From Yimella lutea (GTDB taxonomy: Bacteria; Actinomycetota; Actinomycetes; Actinomycetales; Dermatophilaceae): a DNA stretch of 64,000 nt. Positions within the stretch are counted from its first letter, which is position 1. Each line of letters opens with the position of its first letter. The notes beneath the pieces were generated by a model. It was not told the DNA's origin and did not search any database. It saw only the letters and a program-made list of their open reading frames with translations. The position numbers were made by a program, and so were the translations under genes. The stretch covers positions 3,286,001 through 3,350,000 of the forward strand of contig NZ_VFMO01000001.1 of NCBI RefSeq assembly GCF_006715095.1, given 5' to 3'. Shown piece by piece: positions 48,756 through 59,125 of this stretch.

Positions 48756-49697
48756 TCAGTTGTTCGCAACGGAGAGGGCGATTCCGTCGAGGATGTCCTT
48801 TTCGCTGGTGACCGTGTGCTCGATCGCGCTGTGCTCACTGACCCGCTGCACGATGGTGCGCCAGATAAGGGCCCCGGCGCCGATGACGTCGACCCGGCCG
48901 GGATGCATGAACGGCATGGCCGCTCGCTGCTCCCGGGTCGCGGTCAGCAGTTCGGTGGCGGAGCGTTCGACGTCCCCGATCGGGATACGTGCGCCGTGGA
49001 TCGCTGACTTGTCATAGGTCGGCAGGTGCAACGCGTTCGCGGTGATCGTGGTGATGGACCCGGCGAGACCGACCAGCGACCCGATGCCGTCGAATCCGAC
49101 CGCGTCCTGCGCCTCGTCGATCGCGGCGTTGATGTCGCGCAACGCGCCCTCGATCTCGTCCGGGGTGGGCGGGTCGGACTTCAGGTGGCGTTCGGTCATC
49201 CGGACGCATCCGATGTCCATCGAGATCGAACGCTCCACCTCGTCGGTGCCGCGCACGAACTCGGTCGAGCCGCCGCCGAGGTCGACGACGAGGTATGGCG
49301 ACGCAGCGTCCTGGGCGATGAGATCGCCGGTGGCGCCACGGAAGGACAGCGAGGCTTCTTCGAGCCCGGAGACGACCTCCGGATCGATGCCATAAACGGC
49401 GAAGGCCGCGCGCACTCCGTCGATGAAGTCCTGCGCGTTGGACGCATCACGGGAGGCGGATGTCGCGACGAAGCGCACCGCCTCCACGTCGAGTTGTTCG
49501 CAGACCTTGGCGTAGTCGTTCGCGGCGTCGAGGGTACGTTCCATCGCGTCATCGGTGATGCGACCGGTCATGTCAACGCTCTGCCCCAGGCGCACGATGC
49601 GCATCGTGCGCTCGACATCGGTCAGCACGCCGTCGTCGATGTCGGCGACCAGCAGTCGGATCGAGTTCGTGCCACAGTCGACGGCGCCGACCCTCAT
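48756..49697 (-). CDS. ppx: Ppx/GppA family exopolyphosphatase
   Basis: 313 aa. ASKHA fold with MRVGAVDCGTNSIRLLVADI at the start, SASRDASNAQDF, VVDLGGGSTEFVRG (phosphate-binding loop) and LVGLAGSITTITA. Short version lacking the C-terminal HD domain, like actinobacterial Ppx1/Ppx2, which hydrolyse polyphosphate or pppGpp. The ATG overlaps the DUF501 stop (ATGA). Part of the conserved eno-ftsB-DUF501-ppx order. Confidence 0.92.
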   Translation of the reverse strand: MRVGAVDCGTNSIRLLVADIDDGVLTDVERTMRIVRLGQSVDMTGRITDDAMERTLDAANDYAKVCEQLDVEAVRFVATSASRDASNAQDFIDGVRAAFAVYGIDPEVVSGLEEASLSFRGATGDLIAQDAASPYLVVDLGGGSTEFVRGTDEVERSISMDIGCVRMTERHLKSDPPTPDEIEGALRDINAAIDEAQDAVGFDGIGSLVGLAGSITTITANALHLPTYDKSAIHGARIPIGDVERSATELLTATREQRAAMPFMHPGRVDVIGAGALIWRTIVQRVSEHSAIEHTVTSEKDILDGIALSVANN

Positions 49698-50218
49698 GCG
49701 TTCTCCCGGTGGTCGATGTTGGAACAGCAGCCGTTCTCCCACCAGTTCGGCAGTGCGGCAAGAGCCTTGTCCCCCAATGGATTCACGCCGGGTCCGACGG
49801 CGATCGAGTGAGCGACCAGCACGTGCAGACACTTCACCCGGTCGGGCATCCCGCCGGCGGAGATGCCGTCGATCTCCTCGACCTGACCGAGCTCGGTGCG
49901 GCGACGCAGATAGTCGTCGTGGGCCGCACGGTAGGCGGAGGCGAGTTCGGGATCGTCCTTGAGCTCCTGCGTCATCTCGCGCATCATCCCATTCGCCTCG
50001 AGCGTGCTGATCGCTCCGGTCAGGCGCGGGCAAGTCGCGTAGAACGAGGTCGGGAACGGCGTGCCGTCGGGCAGCCGCGGCAGGGTGCGGACGACGGTCG
50101 GGCAGCCGCACGGGCAGCGTCCGGCGATCTCGACGACACCCCGCGGGAGGCGTCCGAGTTGGCGTTCGACGGCGTCCAGATCCGCTCGGTCGATGTCGGG
50201 GTGGCTCTCTGCGGTCAC
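49694..50218 (-). CDS. DUF501 protein
   Basis: 174 aa from a GTG at 50218 that overlaps the ftsB stop as GTGA. DUF501 hallmarks: VVEIAGRCPCGCPTVVRTLPRLPDGTPFPTSFY (three cysteines, CPCGC), CPRLTGAISTLE, RVKCLHVLVAHSIAVGPGVNPLGD and a C-terminal NGCCSN. The cysteines suggest metal binding. Conserved between ftsB and ppx in actinobacteria; function unknown. The longer frame with an upstream start would reach into ftsB. Confidence 0.9.
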   Translation of the reverse strand: MTAESHPDIDRADLDAVERQLGRLPRGVVEIAGRCPCGCPTVVRTLPRLPDGTPFPTSFYATCPRLTGAISTLEANGMMREMTQELKDDPELASAYRAAHDDYLRRRTELGQVEEIDGISAGGMPDRVKCLHVLVAHSIAVGPGVNPLGDKALAALPNWWENGCCSNIDHRENA

Positions 50219-50769
50219 TTCTTGTCGCCCCGGTTGGCCGCGAGTGTCGACTGCCACACCTGGCCGTACCAGGGGTTGGTGGAGACCTTCTTGCCCGACG
50301 GGTCGACGGTGCCGACCGGCTTGCCGTTCTCGTCGACGAGGACGGTCAGCGTCTCTCCTGGGCTGACGAAGCCGAGGCGGTCACGTGCCTGCTGCTTGAC
50401 GAACTTGGGGTCGTTCGTCCACTTCTTGAGTTCGGTCTCCTTGGTGGAGACGTCCTTCTGCTTCTGGGTGACCTGCGCACCGAGCTCGTTGATCTGGTGC
50501 TTCTGCTGCAGGTAACTGTTCAGCGTGGGCGTGATGATCACGGCAAGGAAGAGCAGCAGGACACCGAGGATCGTCATCCTCTTCATCGACTGCGGACGCC
50601 GACGAGTGCGCTCGCGTATCGCGGCGAGACGACCGGTGGCCGAACTGCCGCGCGAGGCGTCGCGGTGTTCCGGACGCGTGCTGCCCCGCCGCGCGGCGGC
50701 AGGACGAGACGTCGACCTACCGCGGTCACGGCCGGTGTTTCGACCGGCGGGTCGCGAATCGCGAGTCAT
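50215..50769 (-). CDS. ftsB: Septum formation initiator FtsB/DivIC
   Basis: 184 aa, single-pass divisome protein. A long basic N-terminal tail of about 60 residues, rich in Arg, Ser and Pro, membrane helix about 66-84 (ILGVLLLFLAVIITPTL), then a periplasmic coiled coil (QQKHQINELGAQVTQKQKDVSTKETEL) and DPKFVKQQARDRLGFVSPGE, the FtsB/DivIC signature. Overlaps DUF501 and lies 86 bases downstream of eno. Confidence 0.9.
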   Translation of the reverse strand: MTRDSRPAGRNTGRDRGRSTSRPAAARRGSTRPEHRDASRGSSATGRLAAIRERTRRRPQSMKRMTILGVLLLFLAVIITPTLNSYLQQKHQINELGAQVTQKQKDVSTKETELKKWTNDPKFVKQQARDRLGFVSPGETLTVLVDENGKPVGTVDPSGKKVSTNPWYGQVWQSTLAANRGDKK

Positions 50770-50855
50770 CGGAACAACTTTCGTCGAATCTCTGGGTCGG
50801 TCGGGTCAGGGTGTGACTCGGCTCGGGCGCCGCGAACGACGCCCGAGCCGGTTCA

Positions 50856-52184
<1,329 letters not shown>

Positions 52185-52243
52185 CTAGCGGCGTGCGGTT
52201 GTACGGGCAGGTAGCGACAGGCTCGATGCCTGTGGCAGCCGGC

Positions 52244-53209
52244 TCAGCCGGAAGCGAGGCGGCGGACGGCGATCCGCAGAGCCTGGTCGGCGTCGACGCC
52301 CTCGGCGCGCGCCCGAGCCACGAGAGCGAGCAGCCGGTCGCCGATTCCGTCGCCCGTGGGCACATCCTGGTGACCGGCGCGCTCGCGACGCGCGAGCACC
52401 TTGTCGGCCACGATGAGGGTCGACAGCGACTTGGGGATGCCTTCGAGCAGCGGCGTCTCACTGTCCGCACGCTCGGCCTTCTCCGCCGCCTTGATCTGCT
52501 CCCAGGCCGCCTCGACCTCTTCGGGCGTGGACGCGTCCCCGTCGGCGAAAACGTGGGGGTGACGCCGAATCAGCTTGTCCACCAAGCCTGCTGCGACGTC
52601 GTCGATGTCCCAAGGGTCGTCCGGGTCGTCGGCGGCGATACGGGAGTGGAACAGCACCTGCAGCAGGACGTCGCCGAGTTCCTCGCGCAGATGTGTTCGA
52701 TCCGCGGAGTCGATGGCCTCGACGGCCTCGTGAGCTTCCTCCAGCAGGTATTTGGCCAGGGACTCGTGGGTCTGCTGCGCATCCCAGGGACAACCGCCGG
52801 GCGAGCGAAGGGTGTCCATCACGGCCACGGCATCGGCAAGGCGAGCGCCGGGTTGGTCCCACGAGCCGACGAGCATCTCGACCGGGGCAGGATCGGCCGC
52901 CCGGGTCAGTTCGCCGGCGAGGGCATCGGTGAGCCCGGGATCTCCGTCCGGGGAGACGATCCAGACGACCTTCTGCCCGACTGCGCGCTGCGCGAGCTCG
53001 CGACCGAGCTCCATCGTCGATGCGGTCTGTGCATGCTCGACGGCGACACCGGAGCTCGCGATCGCGCTCGCCACCGGGTCGTCGACCGAGGCGGCCAGCA
53101 CGAGGTCGGCGTCGTCGAGTGCACGCCAGGCGTCTCGCGTCAGCACGCCGGCCGGGACACGCGGACTCGTGACCAGCAGCGTCAGGCTGCCGGTGTTGTC
53201 ACCGGGCAC
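52244..53209 (-). CDS. mazG: MazG-family nucleoside triphosphate pyrophosphohydrolase
   Basis: 321 aa. The C-terminal half is a MazG domain with the E-E-x-x-E metal motif in LLEEAHEAVEAI and LREELGDVLLQVLFHS, plus GGCPWDAQQTHES. The N-terminal 110 residues resemble the tetrapyrrole-methylase-like domain of actinobacterial MazG. Removes non-canonical or oxidised NTPs. Lies between eno and the SurA-like lipoprotein gene, the usual actinobacterial order. Confidence 0.9.
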   Translation of the reverse strand: MPGDNTGSLTLLVTSPRVPAGVLTRDAWRALDDADLVLAASVDDPVASAIASSGVAVEHAQTASTMELGRELAQRAVGQKVVWIVSPDGDPGLTDALAGELTRAADPAPVEMLVGSWDQPGARLADAVAVMDTLRSPGGCPWDAQQTHESLAKYLLEEAHEAVEAIDSADRTHLREELGDVLLQVLFHSRIAADDPDDPWDIDDVAAGLVDKLIRRHPHVFADGDASTPEEVEAAWEQIKAAEKAERADSETPLLEGIPKSLSTLIVADKVLARRERAGHQDVPTGDGIGDRLLALVARARAEGVDADQALRIAVRRLASG

Positions 53210-53221
53210 CGGGTTGCCCGA

Positions 53222-53734
53222 TCAGCGCGCCTGCTCCTGCGGTGCGACCTGCTTGATCCAGTTGCCGGTCTGGGAGACCGGACCCTCGCCCTTCTTCCAC
53301 GTGCCGTAGCGCGGGTTGAGCTTCACGTCGGCGTCCTTGAACAGCTTCTGCAGCGCGGGGCCGCCCTGCTGGGACTCACGCAGATTGGAGAAGTGCATGC
53401 TTCCCTGGACGGTGCGGATCGCGGACTGCGAAGGGTCCTTGACGGTCTTGAACGCTGCCTTCGCGGCATCGATCGAGGAGTAGACGCCGTACTTCTTGGC
53501 GATCTGTTCCATCTGCGGACCGAGCACCATGAACACAGCGGCGGACGTGCCGTCGAAGTTGGAGCTCGGTGCTTCCTTGGTGATGTCGGTGACCGCGTCC
53601 TGCACCTGTTCGGTGGTGACCTTCTCGCCCTGGTAACTGGCGGCAGTGCCGGGGGACGTGCCGCACCCGGAAAGTGCGGTCGCGACAGCCAGAGCTGCAA
53701 CAGCGGTGGTGACGCGCATCGTGCGACGAGACAT
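53222..53734 (-). CDS. SurA N-terminal-like lipoprotein
   Basis: 170 aa. Signal with lipobox LSGC (Cys23) after the hydrophobic VAALAVATALSG, so membrane-anchored outside the cell. The body resembles the SurA/foldase N-terminal helical domain (GEKVTTEQVQDAVTDI) without a parvulin domain. The ATG at 53734 has GAGAGGA upstream; an upstream ATG would add 19 unlikely residues. Its place next to mfd and mazG is conserved in actinobacteria; role unknown, possibly chaperone-like. Confidence 0.8.
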   Translation of the reverse strand: MSRRTMRVTTAVAALAVATALSGCGTSPGTAASYQGEKVTTEQVQDAVTDITKEAPSSNFDGTSAAVFMVLGPQMEQIAKKYGVYSSIDAAKAAFKTVKDPSQSAIRTVQGSMHFSNLRESQQGGPALQKLFKDADVKLNPRYGTWKKGEGPVSQTGNWIKQVAPQEQAR

Positions 53735-53794
53735 GGGTTCCTCTCCGGGATGATCGAGCGGGTTCATCTTGCCACGAAGGTGTGATTGCACCGA

Positions 53795-56700
53795 TCAGCC
53801 CTTGGGGTCGTCCAGCAGGATGCTGCGGATGAGGTGCGCGGCCCACTGCAGCACTTCGGTGTTGCGCACCGGCTTGCCGCCGACCGGGCTGGTCATCGGC
53901 GCCGGCACCAGGATGGTCTTCAGTGCCGGGTTGAGCTTCGCGCCCTTGTACAGCCGCTCGAGCCGCAGCTGCCGGCTCTCCGGAAGCGACTCCACCGGAC
54001 CGAACCGGATGAACTTGCCCTGCGTCCCTACGTCGCCGATACCTGCCTGACGGGCCAGGACGCGCAGTCGTGCGACCTCGAGCAGGTGCTGCACGGGCTC
54101 GGGCGGTGCACCGTAACGGTCGAGGAGTTCCTCTGCGATCTCGGCGAGTTCGTCCTCGGTGGTGACCGTCGCGAGCTTCTTGTACGCCTCCAGACGCAGC
54201 CGCTCCCCGGGCACGTAGTCGTGCGGCAGGTGGGCATCGACCGGGAGTTCGATCTTGATCTCGGCCGGGCCGCGATCGGGTTCGTCCCCGCGGAAATCGG
54301 CGACGGCCTCACCGACCATGCGGACGTACAGGTCGAACCCGACGCCCGCGATGTGGCCCGACTGTTCGCCGCCGAGCAGGTTTCCCGCGCCACGGATCTC
54401 GAGGTCCTTCATCGCCACCTGCATGCCGGCCCCGAGGTCGGTGTGCTGTGCGATGGTCTGCAACCGGTCGTGCGCAGTTTCGGTGAGCGGTTTCTCGGTC
54501 GGGTAGAGGAAGTAGGCGTACGCGCGCTCGCGCCCGCGTCCGACGCGTCCACGCAACTGGTGCAGCTGGGACAGACCGAGGACGTCGGAGCGTTCGACGA
54601 TCAGGGTGTTGGCGTTGGAGATGTCGAGCCCGGTCTCGACGATCGTGGTGCAGACGAGTACGTCGAGGCGCCGCTCCCAGAAGTCGACGACGACGTCCTC
54701 GAGACGGTTCTCGGACATTTTTCCGTGGGCGGTACCGATGCGGGCCTCGGGCACGAGCTCGCGCAGTCGAGAGGCGGCCTTCTCGATCGTCTGCACCTTG
54801 TTGTGGACCAGGAAGACCTGTCCCTCGCGCATCAGTTCACGTCGGATCGCGGCGACGATCTGTTTCTCGTCGTAGGCACCGACGAAGGTCAGCACCGGGT
54901 GCCGCTCCTCGGGCGGCGTTGCGAGCGTGGACATCTCACGGATCCCGGTGACCGCCATCTCGAGCGTTCGGGGGATCGGCGTGGCCGACATCGCGAGCAC
55001 GTCGACCGCCGTCCGCATCTGCTTGAGCTGCTCCTTGTGCTCGACCCCGAAGCGCTGCTCCTCGTCGACCACAACCAGACCGAGATCCTTGAACTGGATC
55101 TCCTTGCTGAGCAACCGGTGTGTACCGATCACGAGATCGACTGCGCCACTTGCCAATCCGTCGATGACCTCGCGCGCTTCTTTGTCGCTCTGGAAACGCG
55201 AGAGTGCCTTGACGGTGACCGGGAAGCCGGCGTACCGCTCGGAGAAGGTGCTGAAGTGCTGCTTGACCAAGAGCGTCGTCGGCACGAGCACAGCGACCTG
55301 CTTGCCGTCCTGGATCGCCTTGAACGCGGCGCGGACGGCGATCTCGGTCTTTCCGTAGCCGACGTCGCCGCAGATCAGGCGGTCCATCGGCACGGTCTTC
55401 TCCATATCGGCCTTGACCTCGTCGATCGACGACAGCTGGTCGGGCGTCTCGACGAACGCGAACGCGTCCTCCAGTTCGCGCTGCCACGGGGTGTCCGTGG
55501 CGAATGCGTGGCCGGGGGTGGCCATGCGTGCCGAGTAGAGCCGGATCAGTTCGCCGGCGATCTGACGGACGTGTCGACGCGCCCTTGATTTGGTTGTCTG
55601 CCAGTCAGATCCGCCCATCTTGTTGAGGGTGGGCGCCTCGCCGCCGACGTACCGGGTGATCTGGTCGAGTTGGTCGGTCGGGACGAACAACCGGTCCCCG
55701 GGCTGGTTGCGCTTGGACGGCGCGTACTCCAGCACGAGGTACTCGCGGGTCGCGCCGCCGACAGTGCGCTGCATCATCTCGACGAACTTGCCGACACCGT
55801 GTTGTTCGTGGACGACGAAGTCTCCTGGGCGAAGTTGCAGCGGGTCGACCTGGTTGCGTCGACGCGACGGCATGCGGCGCATGTCCTTGGTGGAACCGCC
55901 TCCGGGCTGGTTCGAACCGATCAGGTCGGACTCGGTGACCAACACGAATTCGCTTGACGGCAGCGCGAATCCACGCCCGAGGGTAGCCACAGCGGTCGTG
56001 ACGCGTCCCTCGGTGAGGTGCTCGTCGAGCGGCACCTCGTGTTCGATCAGCAATTCGCGGACGCGTTTGGCAAGCCCCGGACCGTCGGTGAGGATCAGTG
56101 TCCGCAGACCCGCTGCCGCCCAGGCGCGGATATCGGCGATGGCGGCCTCGGTGTCGCTGCGGTACTGCGGCACCTCCTCGGTGCGGATCGTGACCCGCTC
56201 CCCCGGCATCTCGTCCTCGCTGAACTCGGTGAGTTCCTCATCCGTCGCGAACGACGACATGGACCACCACGGCAGTCCGTGATCGAGGGCGTGGTCGCGC
56301 AGTTCGACCAAGGACCAGTAGGACGCGGTGCCGAGCACGCTCTGCAGGTCGACCGGGATCACGTTGCCGGCAGCGGCGTTGGACCAGCTGGCCTCCAGGA
56401 ACTCGTTGCTGGTCGCGACGAGGTCGTGTGCACGGGTACGGACGCGTTCGGGGTCGGACAGCACGACGTGAGTGCCCTGCGGCAGCACGTCGAGCATGGT
56501 CTCCATCTTGTCGCCCAGCAGGATCGGCGACAGTGACTCCATGCCCTCGACCGAGATGCCCTCGGCGACCTTGTGCAGCATGTCGGCGACACCGGGCAAC
56601 TGCTTGGCGAGCACCGAGGCCCGCTCGCGTACGTCGTCGGTGAGCAGCAGTTCACGGCACGGCGGCGCCCACAGTCCCTGTTCGGCGATCTCCATCGAAC

Positions 56701-57364
56701 GCTGGTCGGCGACCTTGAACCAACGGATCTCATCGACCGTGTCCCCGAAGAAGTCGACGCGCAACGGGTGCTGTTCGGTGGGCGGGAAGACGTCCAGGAT
56801 GCCTCCGCGCACCGCGAACTCGCCACGGCGTTCGACCAGGTCGGTGCGGGTGTACGCCGCGTCGACGAGCGCCTTGACGACGTCCTCGAGTTCGGCGTCC
56901 TGACCGGCGACAAGGCTCACCGGCACGAGGTCGCCCAGGCCCTTGGCGATGGGTTGCATGACCGCCCGCACGCTCGCGACCACGACGTCGAGGGCTCCGT
57001 GAGTGACGTCGTTCTGGTCGGGGTGCGAGAGCCGGCGCAGAACGGCCAATCGGCGTCCGACGGTGTCAGAGCGTGGGCTCAGCCGCTCGTGCGGGAGGGT
57101 CTCCCAACTGGGGAACTCTGCGACCTTGTCCGCGCCGATCAGGCCACGCAGCGCGGTCACCATGTCGCCCGCGTCACGGCCGGTGGCGGTCACGACGAGC
57201 AGCGGCGTCCGCGCGCCGGTCGTGTTCATCAGCGCGAGCAACGGCGGACGCAGGCCGGGTGCCGATGCGATGTCGACCATGTTCGCGTTGCCGCGATGAC
57301 CCAGAACTCGCTTGACCCCCTCGTCCTGAGCGAGCAGGTCGAGCATCGGTTGCAGCGCACTCAC
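53795..57364 (-). CDS. mfd: Transcription-repair coupling factor Mfd
   Basis: 1189 aa, removes RNA polymerase stalled at DNA lesions and recruits UvrA. UvrB-like N-terminus (RTPLLVVTATGRDAGDMV, GGILDVFPPTEQHPLR), RNAP-interaction CarD-like domain (PGDFVVHEQHGVGKFV), then RecG-like translocase motifs: ICGDVGYGKTEIAVRAAF (Walker A), VVDEEQRFG (Walker B) and QLRGRVGRG. Full length. A GTG start at 57364. Confidence 0.97.
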   Translation of the reverse strand: MSALQPMLDLLAQDEGVKRVLGHRGNANMVDIASAPGLRPPLLALMNTTGARTPLLVVTATGRDAGDMVTALRGLIGADKVAEFPSWETLPHERLSPRSDTVGRRLAVLRRLSHPDQNDVTHGALDVVVASVRAVMQPIAKGLGDLVPVSLVAGQDAELEDVVKALVDAAYTRTDLVERRGEFAVRGGILDVFPPTEQHPLRVDFFGDTVDEIRWFKVADQRSMEIAEQGLWAPPCRELLLTDDVRERASVLAKQLPGVADMLHKVAEGISVEGMESLSPILLGDKMETMLDVLPQGTHVVLSDPERVRTRAHDLVATSNEFLEASWSNAAAGNVIPVDLQSVLGTASYWSLVELRDHALDHGLPWWSMSSFATDEELTEFSEDEMPGERVTIRTEEVPQYRSDTEAAIADIRAWAAAGLRTLILTDGPGLAKRVRELLIEHEVPLDEHLTEGRVTTAVATLGRGFALPSSEFVLVTESDLIGSNQPGGGSTKDMRRMPSRRRNQVDPLQLRPGDFVVHEQHGVGKFVEMMQRTVGGATREYLVLEYAPSKRNQPGDRLFVPTDQLDQITRYVGGEAPTLNKMGGSDWQTTKSRARRHVRQIAGELIRLYSARMATPGHAFATDTPWQRELEDAFAFVETPDQLSSIDEVKADMEKTVPMDRLICGDVGYGKTEIAVRAAFKAIQDGKQVAVLVPTTLLVKQHFSTFSERYAGFPVTVKALSRFQSDKEAREVIDGLASGAVDLVIGTHRLLSKEIQFKDLGLVVVDEEQRFGVEHKEQLKQMRTAVDVLAMSATPIPRTLEMAVTGIREMSTLATPPEERHPVLTFVGAYDEKQIVAAIRRELMREGQVFLVHNKVQTIEKAASRLRELVPEARIGTAHGKMSENRLEDVVVDFWERRLDVLVCTTIVETGLDISNANTLIVERSDVLGLSQLHQLRGRVGRGRERAYAYFLYPTEKPLTETAHDRLQTIAQHTDLGAGMQVAMKDLEIRGAGNLLGGEQSGHIAGVGFDLYVRMVGEAVADFRGDEPDRGPAEIKIELPVDAHLPHDYVPGERLRLEAYKKLATVTTEDELAEIAEELLDRYGAPPEPVQHLLEVARLRVLARQAGIGDVGTQGKFIRFGPVESLPESRQLRLERLYKGAKLNPALKTILVPAPMTSPVGGKPVRNTEVLQWAAHLIRSILLDDPKG

Positions 57365-57481
57365 AGCGTGGGGACCCTTCGGGCAGACAACACAGAACGC
57401 CCCGGATCAGGAAATGACCAGGGGTGGAGCACCCATTCTACGCCTGTCAGCCGGGTGAACAGGCAGCCCGGAACGGCCGGC

Positions 57482-58072
57482 TCAGCGTGCGTGGACCTTG
57501 TTCTGCGCGTCGGCGAGCCCGAGGTCGACCAAGGTCTGTGTGGCGTCCGCTGCATCGTCGATGAGGAAGGGCAGTTCCTTCTTCTCGGTGGCGTTGAAAT
57601 CTTTCAGCACGAAGCCGGCGACATCCTGTCGTCCGGGCGGTCGGCCGATACCGACGCGCACCCGCAGGTAGTCCTTGGTGCCCAATGCGCTTGATATCGA
57701 ACGCAATCCGTTGTGCCCGCCTTCACCGCCACCCTTCTTCAGGCGCACGTCGGCGAAGTCGATGTCCAGTTCGTCGTGGATCACGACCAGCTTCTCGACC
57801 GGCACCTTGAAGAAGTTCATCAGTGACTTGACCGGGCCGCCGGACACGTTCATGTACGTCGTCGGACGGGCGATGATCGCGGCCGGACCACCAGGAGCAC
57901 CGGAGGGCTGCGGGAGACGCACGGACGCACCGAGGGCCTGCGCCCTGTGCGCCTTGAGGGTGGAGCCGGTGCGTCGGGCGATCTCCTCGATCACCATGAC
58001 GCCGACGTTGTGCCGGTTGCCGGCGTATCCGGGGCCGGGGTTGCCGAGTCCGACAATGAGCCAAGGTTCCAC
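57482..58072 (-). CDS. pth: Peptidyl-tRNA hydrolase
   Basis: 196 aa. Starts MEPWLIVGLGNPGPGYAGNRHNVG with the catalytic histidine in RHNVG; PTTYMNVSGGPV, VIHDELDIDF and GGHNGLRSI are all present. Recycles peptidyl-tRNA. Between rplY and mfd, the common actinobacterial order. No oddities. Confidence 0.96.
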   Translation of the reverse strand: MEPWLIVGLGNPGPGYAGNRHNVGVMVIEEIARRTGSTLKAHRAQALGASVRLPQPSGAPGGPAAIIARPTTYMNVSGGPVKSLMNFFKVPVEKLVVIHDELDIDFADVRLKKGGGEGGHNGLRSISSALGTKDYLRVRVGIGRPPGRQDVAGFVLKDFNATEKKELPFLIDDAADATQTLVDLGLADAQNKVHAR

Positions 58073-58126
58073 GGGCAGTCAGTATGCCGGGTGGGTGGGG
58101 AGCGCCGAACGCGCACCCGAAATGCA

Positions 58127-58163
58127 CTGCGGCCCAGGCGTCCAGTGGATACCCGGGCCGCAG
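58127..58163 (-). terminator. Weak hairpin between rplY and pth
   Basis: CTGCGGCCC (58127-58135) pairs with GGGCCGCAG (58155-58163), 19-base loop. Lies 15 bases past the rplY stop on the minus strand; no strong T tract, so termination may be partial and pth may be co-transcribed. Confidence 0.5.
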
Positions 58164-58178
58164 CTGATGAGGTGAAGG

Positions 58179-58880
58179 TCAGGCGTCCTCGCCCTTGTCG
58201 CCCTCGTCCTCGGACTTCTCTTCGCCCTCGCCCTCGGTGGACTCGCCCTCGGCGGCCTCCTCGTCGGACTCCTCGTGCTCGATGCCGGCCTCGGCCTCGG
58301 CCTCGGCAAGCTCGGCTTCCAGAGCTTCGGCGGAGACCTGCTGGGTGACGTTGACGACGAGCAGTTCCTCGTCGGCGATCAGGGTGACGCCCGAACCGAG
58401 CTCGACGTCCTTGGCCAGGATCTGCGAGCCGGCCTCGAGACCCTCGACGGAGACGGTGAACGACTCCGGGATGGCCAGCGCGTCGGCCTCGACCGACAGG
58501 ACGCTGTTCTCGACGATGACGTTGGTCTCGACAGCAGCCTCGCCCTCGACGTGCACGGGGACGTCGATGGTGACCTTCTCGCCCTTGCGGACGGTGACCA
58601 GATCGATGTGCTCGATGAACGGACGCAGCACCTCACGCTGGACGTCCTTGGCGAGAGCGAGCTGCTCCTCACCGTTCGGCATCACGATGGTCAGAACGGC
58701 GTTCGGGTTCTTCAGCGCGAGCATCGTGGCGTGGCCCGGAAGGGTGATGTGCACGGGGTCGGCGCCGTGGCCGTAGATGACGGCCGGGATCTGGTCGGCG
58801 CGACGGATGCGGCGAGCCGCGCCCTTGCCGAACTCGGTACGGTCCTTCGCCTCGAGGCGGAGGCTGATTTCCTTGGCCAT
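58179..58880 (-). CDS. rplY: Ribosomal protein L25 (CTC form)
   Basis: 233 aa, longer than the 90-aa E. coli L25. N-terminal 5S-rRNA-binding domain (SLRLEAKDRTEFGKGAARRIR) plus the C-terminal CTC/TL5 domain to about residue 185. The last 45 residues are a very acidic tail of Glu, Asp and Gly with almost no other residues, probably disordered. Acidic tails on L25 are common in high-GC Gram-positives. Confidence 0.95.
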   Translation of the reverse strand: MAKEISLRLEAKDRTEFGKGAARRIRRADQIPAVIYGHGADPVHITLPGHATMLALKNPNAVLTIVMPNGEEQLALAKDVQREVLRPFIEHIDLVTVRKGEKVTIDVPVHVEGEAAVETNVIVENSVLSVEADALAIPESFTVSVEGLEAGSQILAKDVELGSGVTLIADEELLVVNVTQQVSAEALEAELAEAEAEAGIEHEESDEEAAEGESTEGEGEEKSEDEGDKGEDA

Positions 58881-59125
58881 GATCTGTTCCTTAGCGGGAG
58901 TCGGGATGAGGGTCGTCCCCTCGGCACGGGAAGCTCGCGCGGGACACAGGTGGGTTCCGTGACGCTACGGGTAGAAGGCTCGACGTCGAGCACTGCTCGA
59001 TGGAGCGGATTCCACCGCGTCGATCACGGACCGCCTGCATACGCACGCGACGTCCCTCGCCGAGGCAACGCCGACCATCCTACGGGCGCGGCCCGCACCC
59101 GCCAAATACGCCCAAATACGATCGG

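Noticed and set aside
48593..48838. Minus-strand open frame containing RPDSNRD
   Set aside because: This peptide is a well-known artefact of translating the antisense of a tRNA T arm; it overlaps the tRNA-like fragment and the ppx end.
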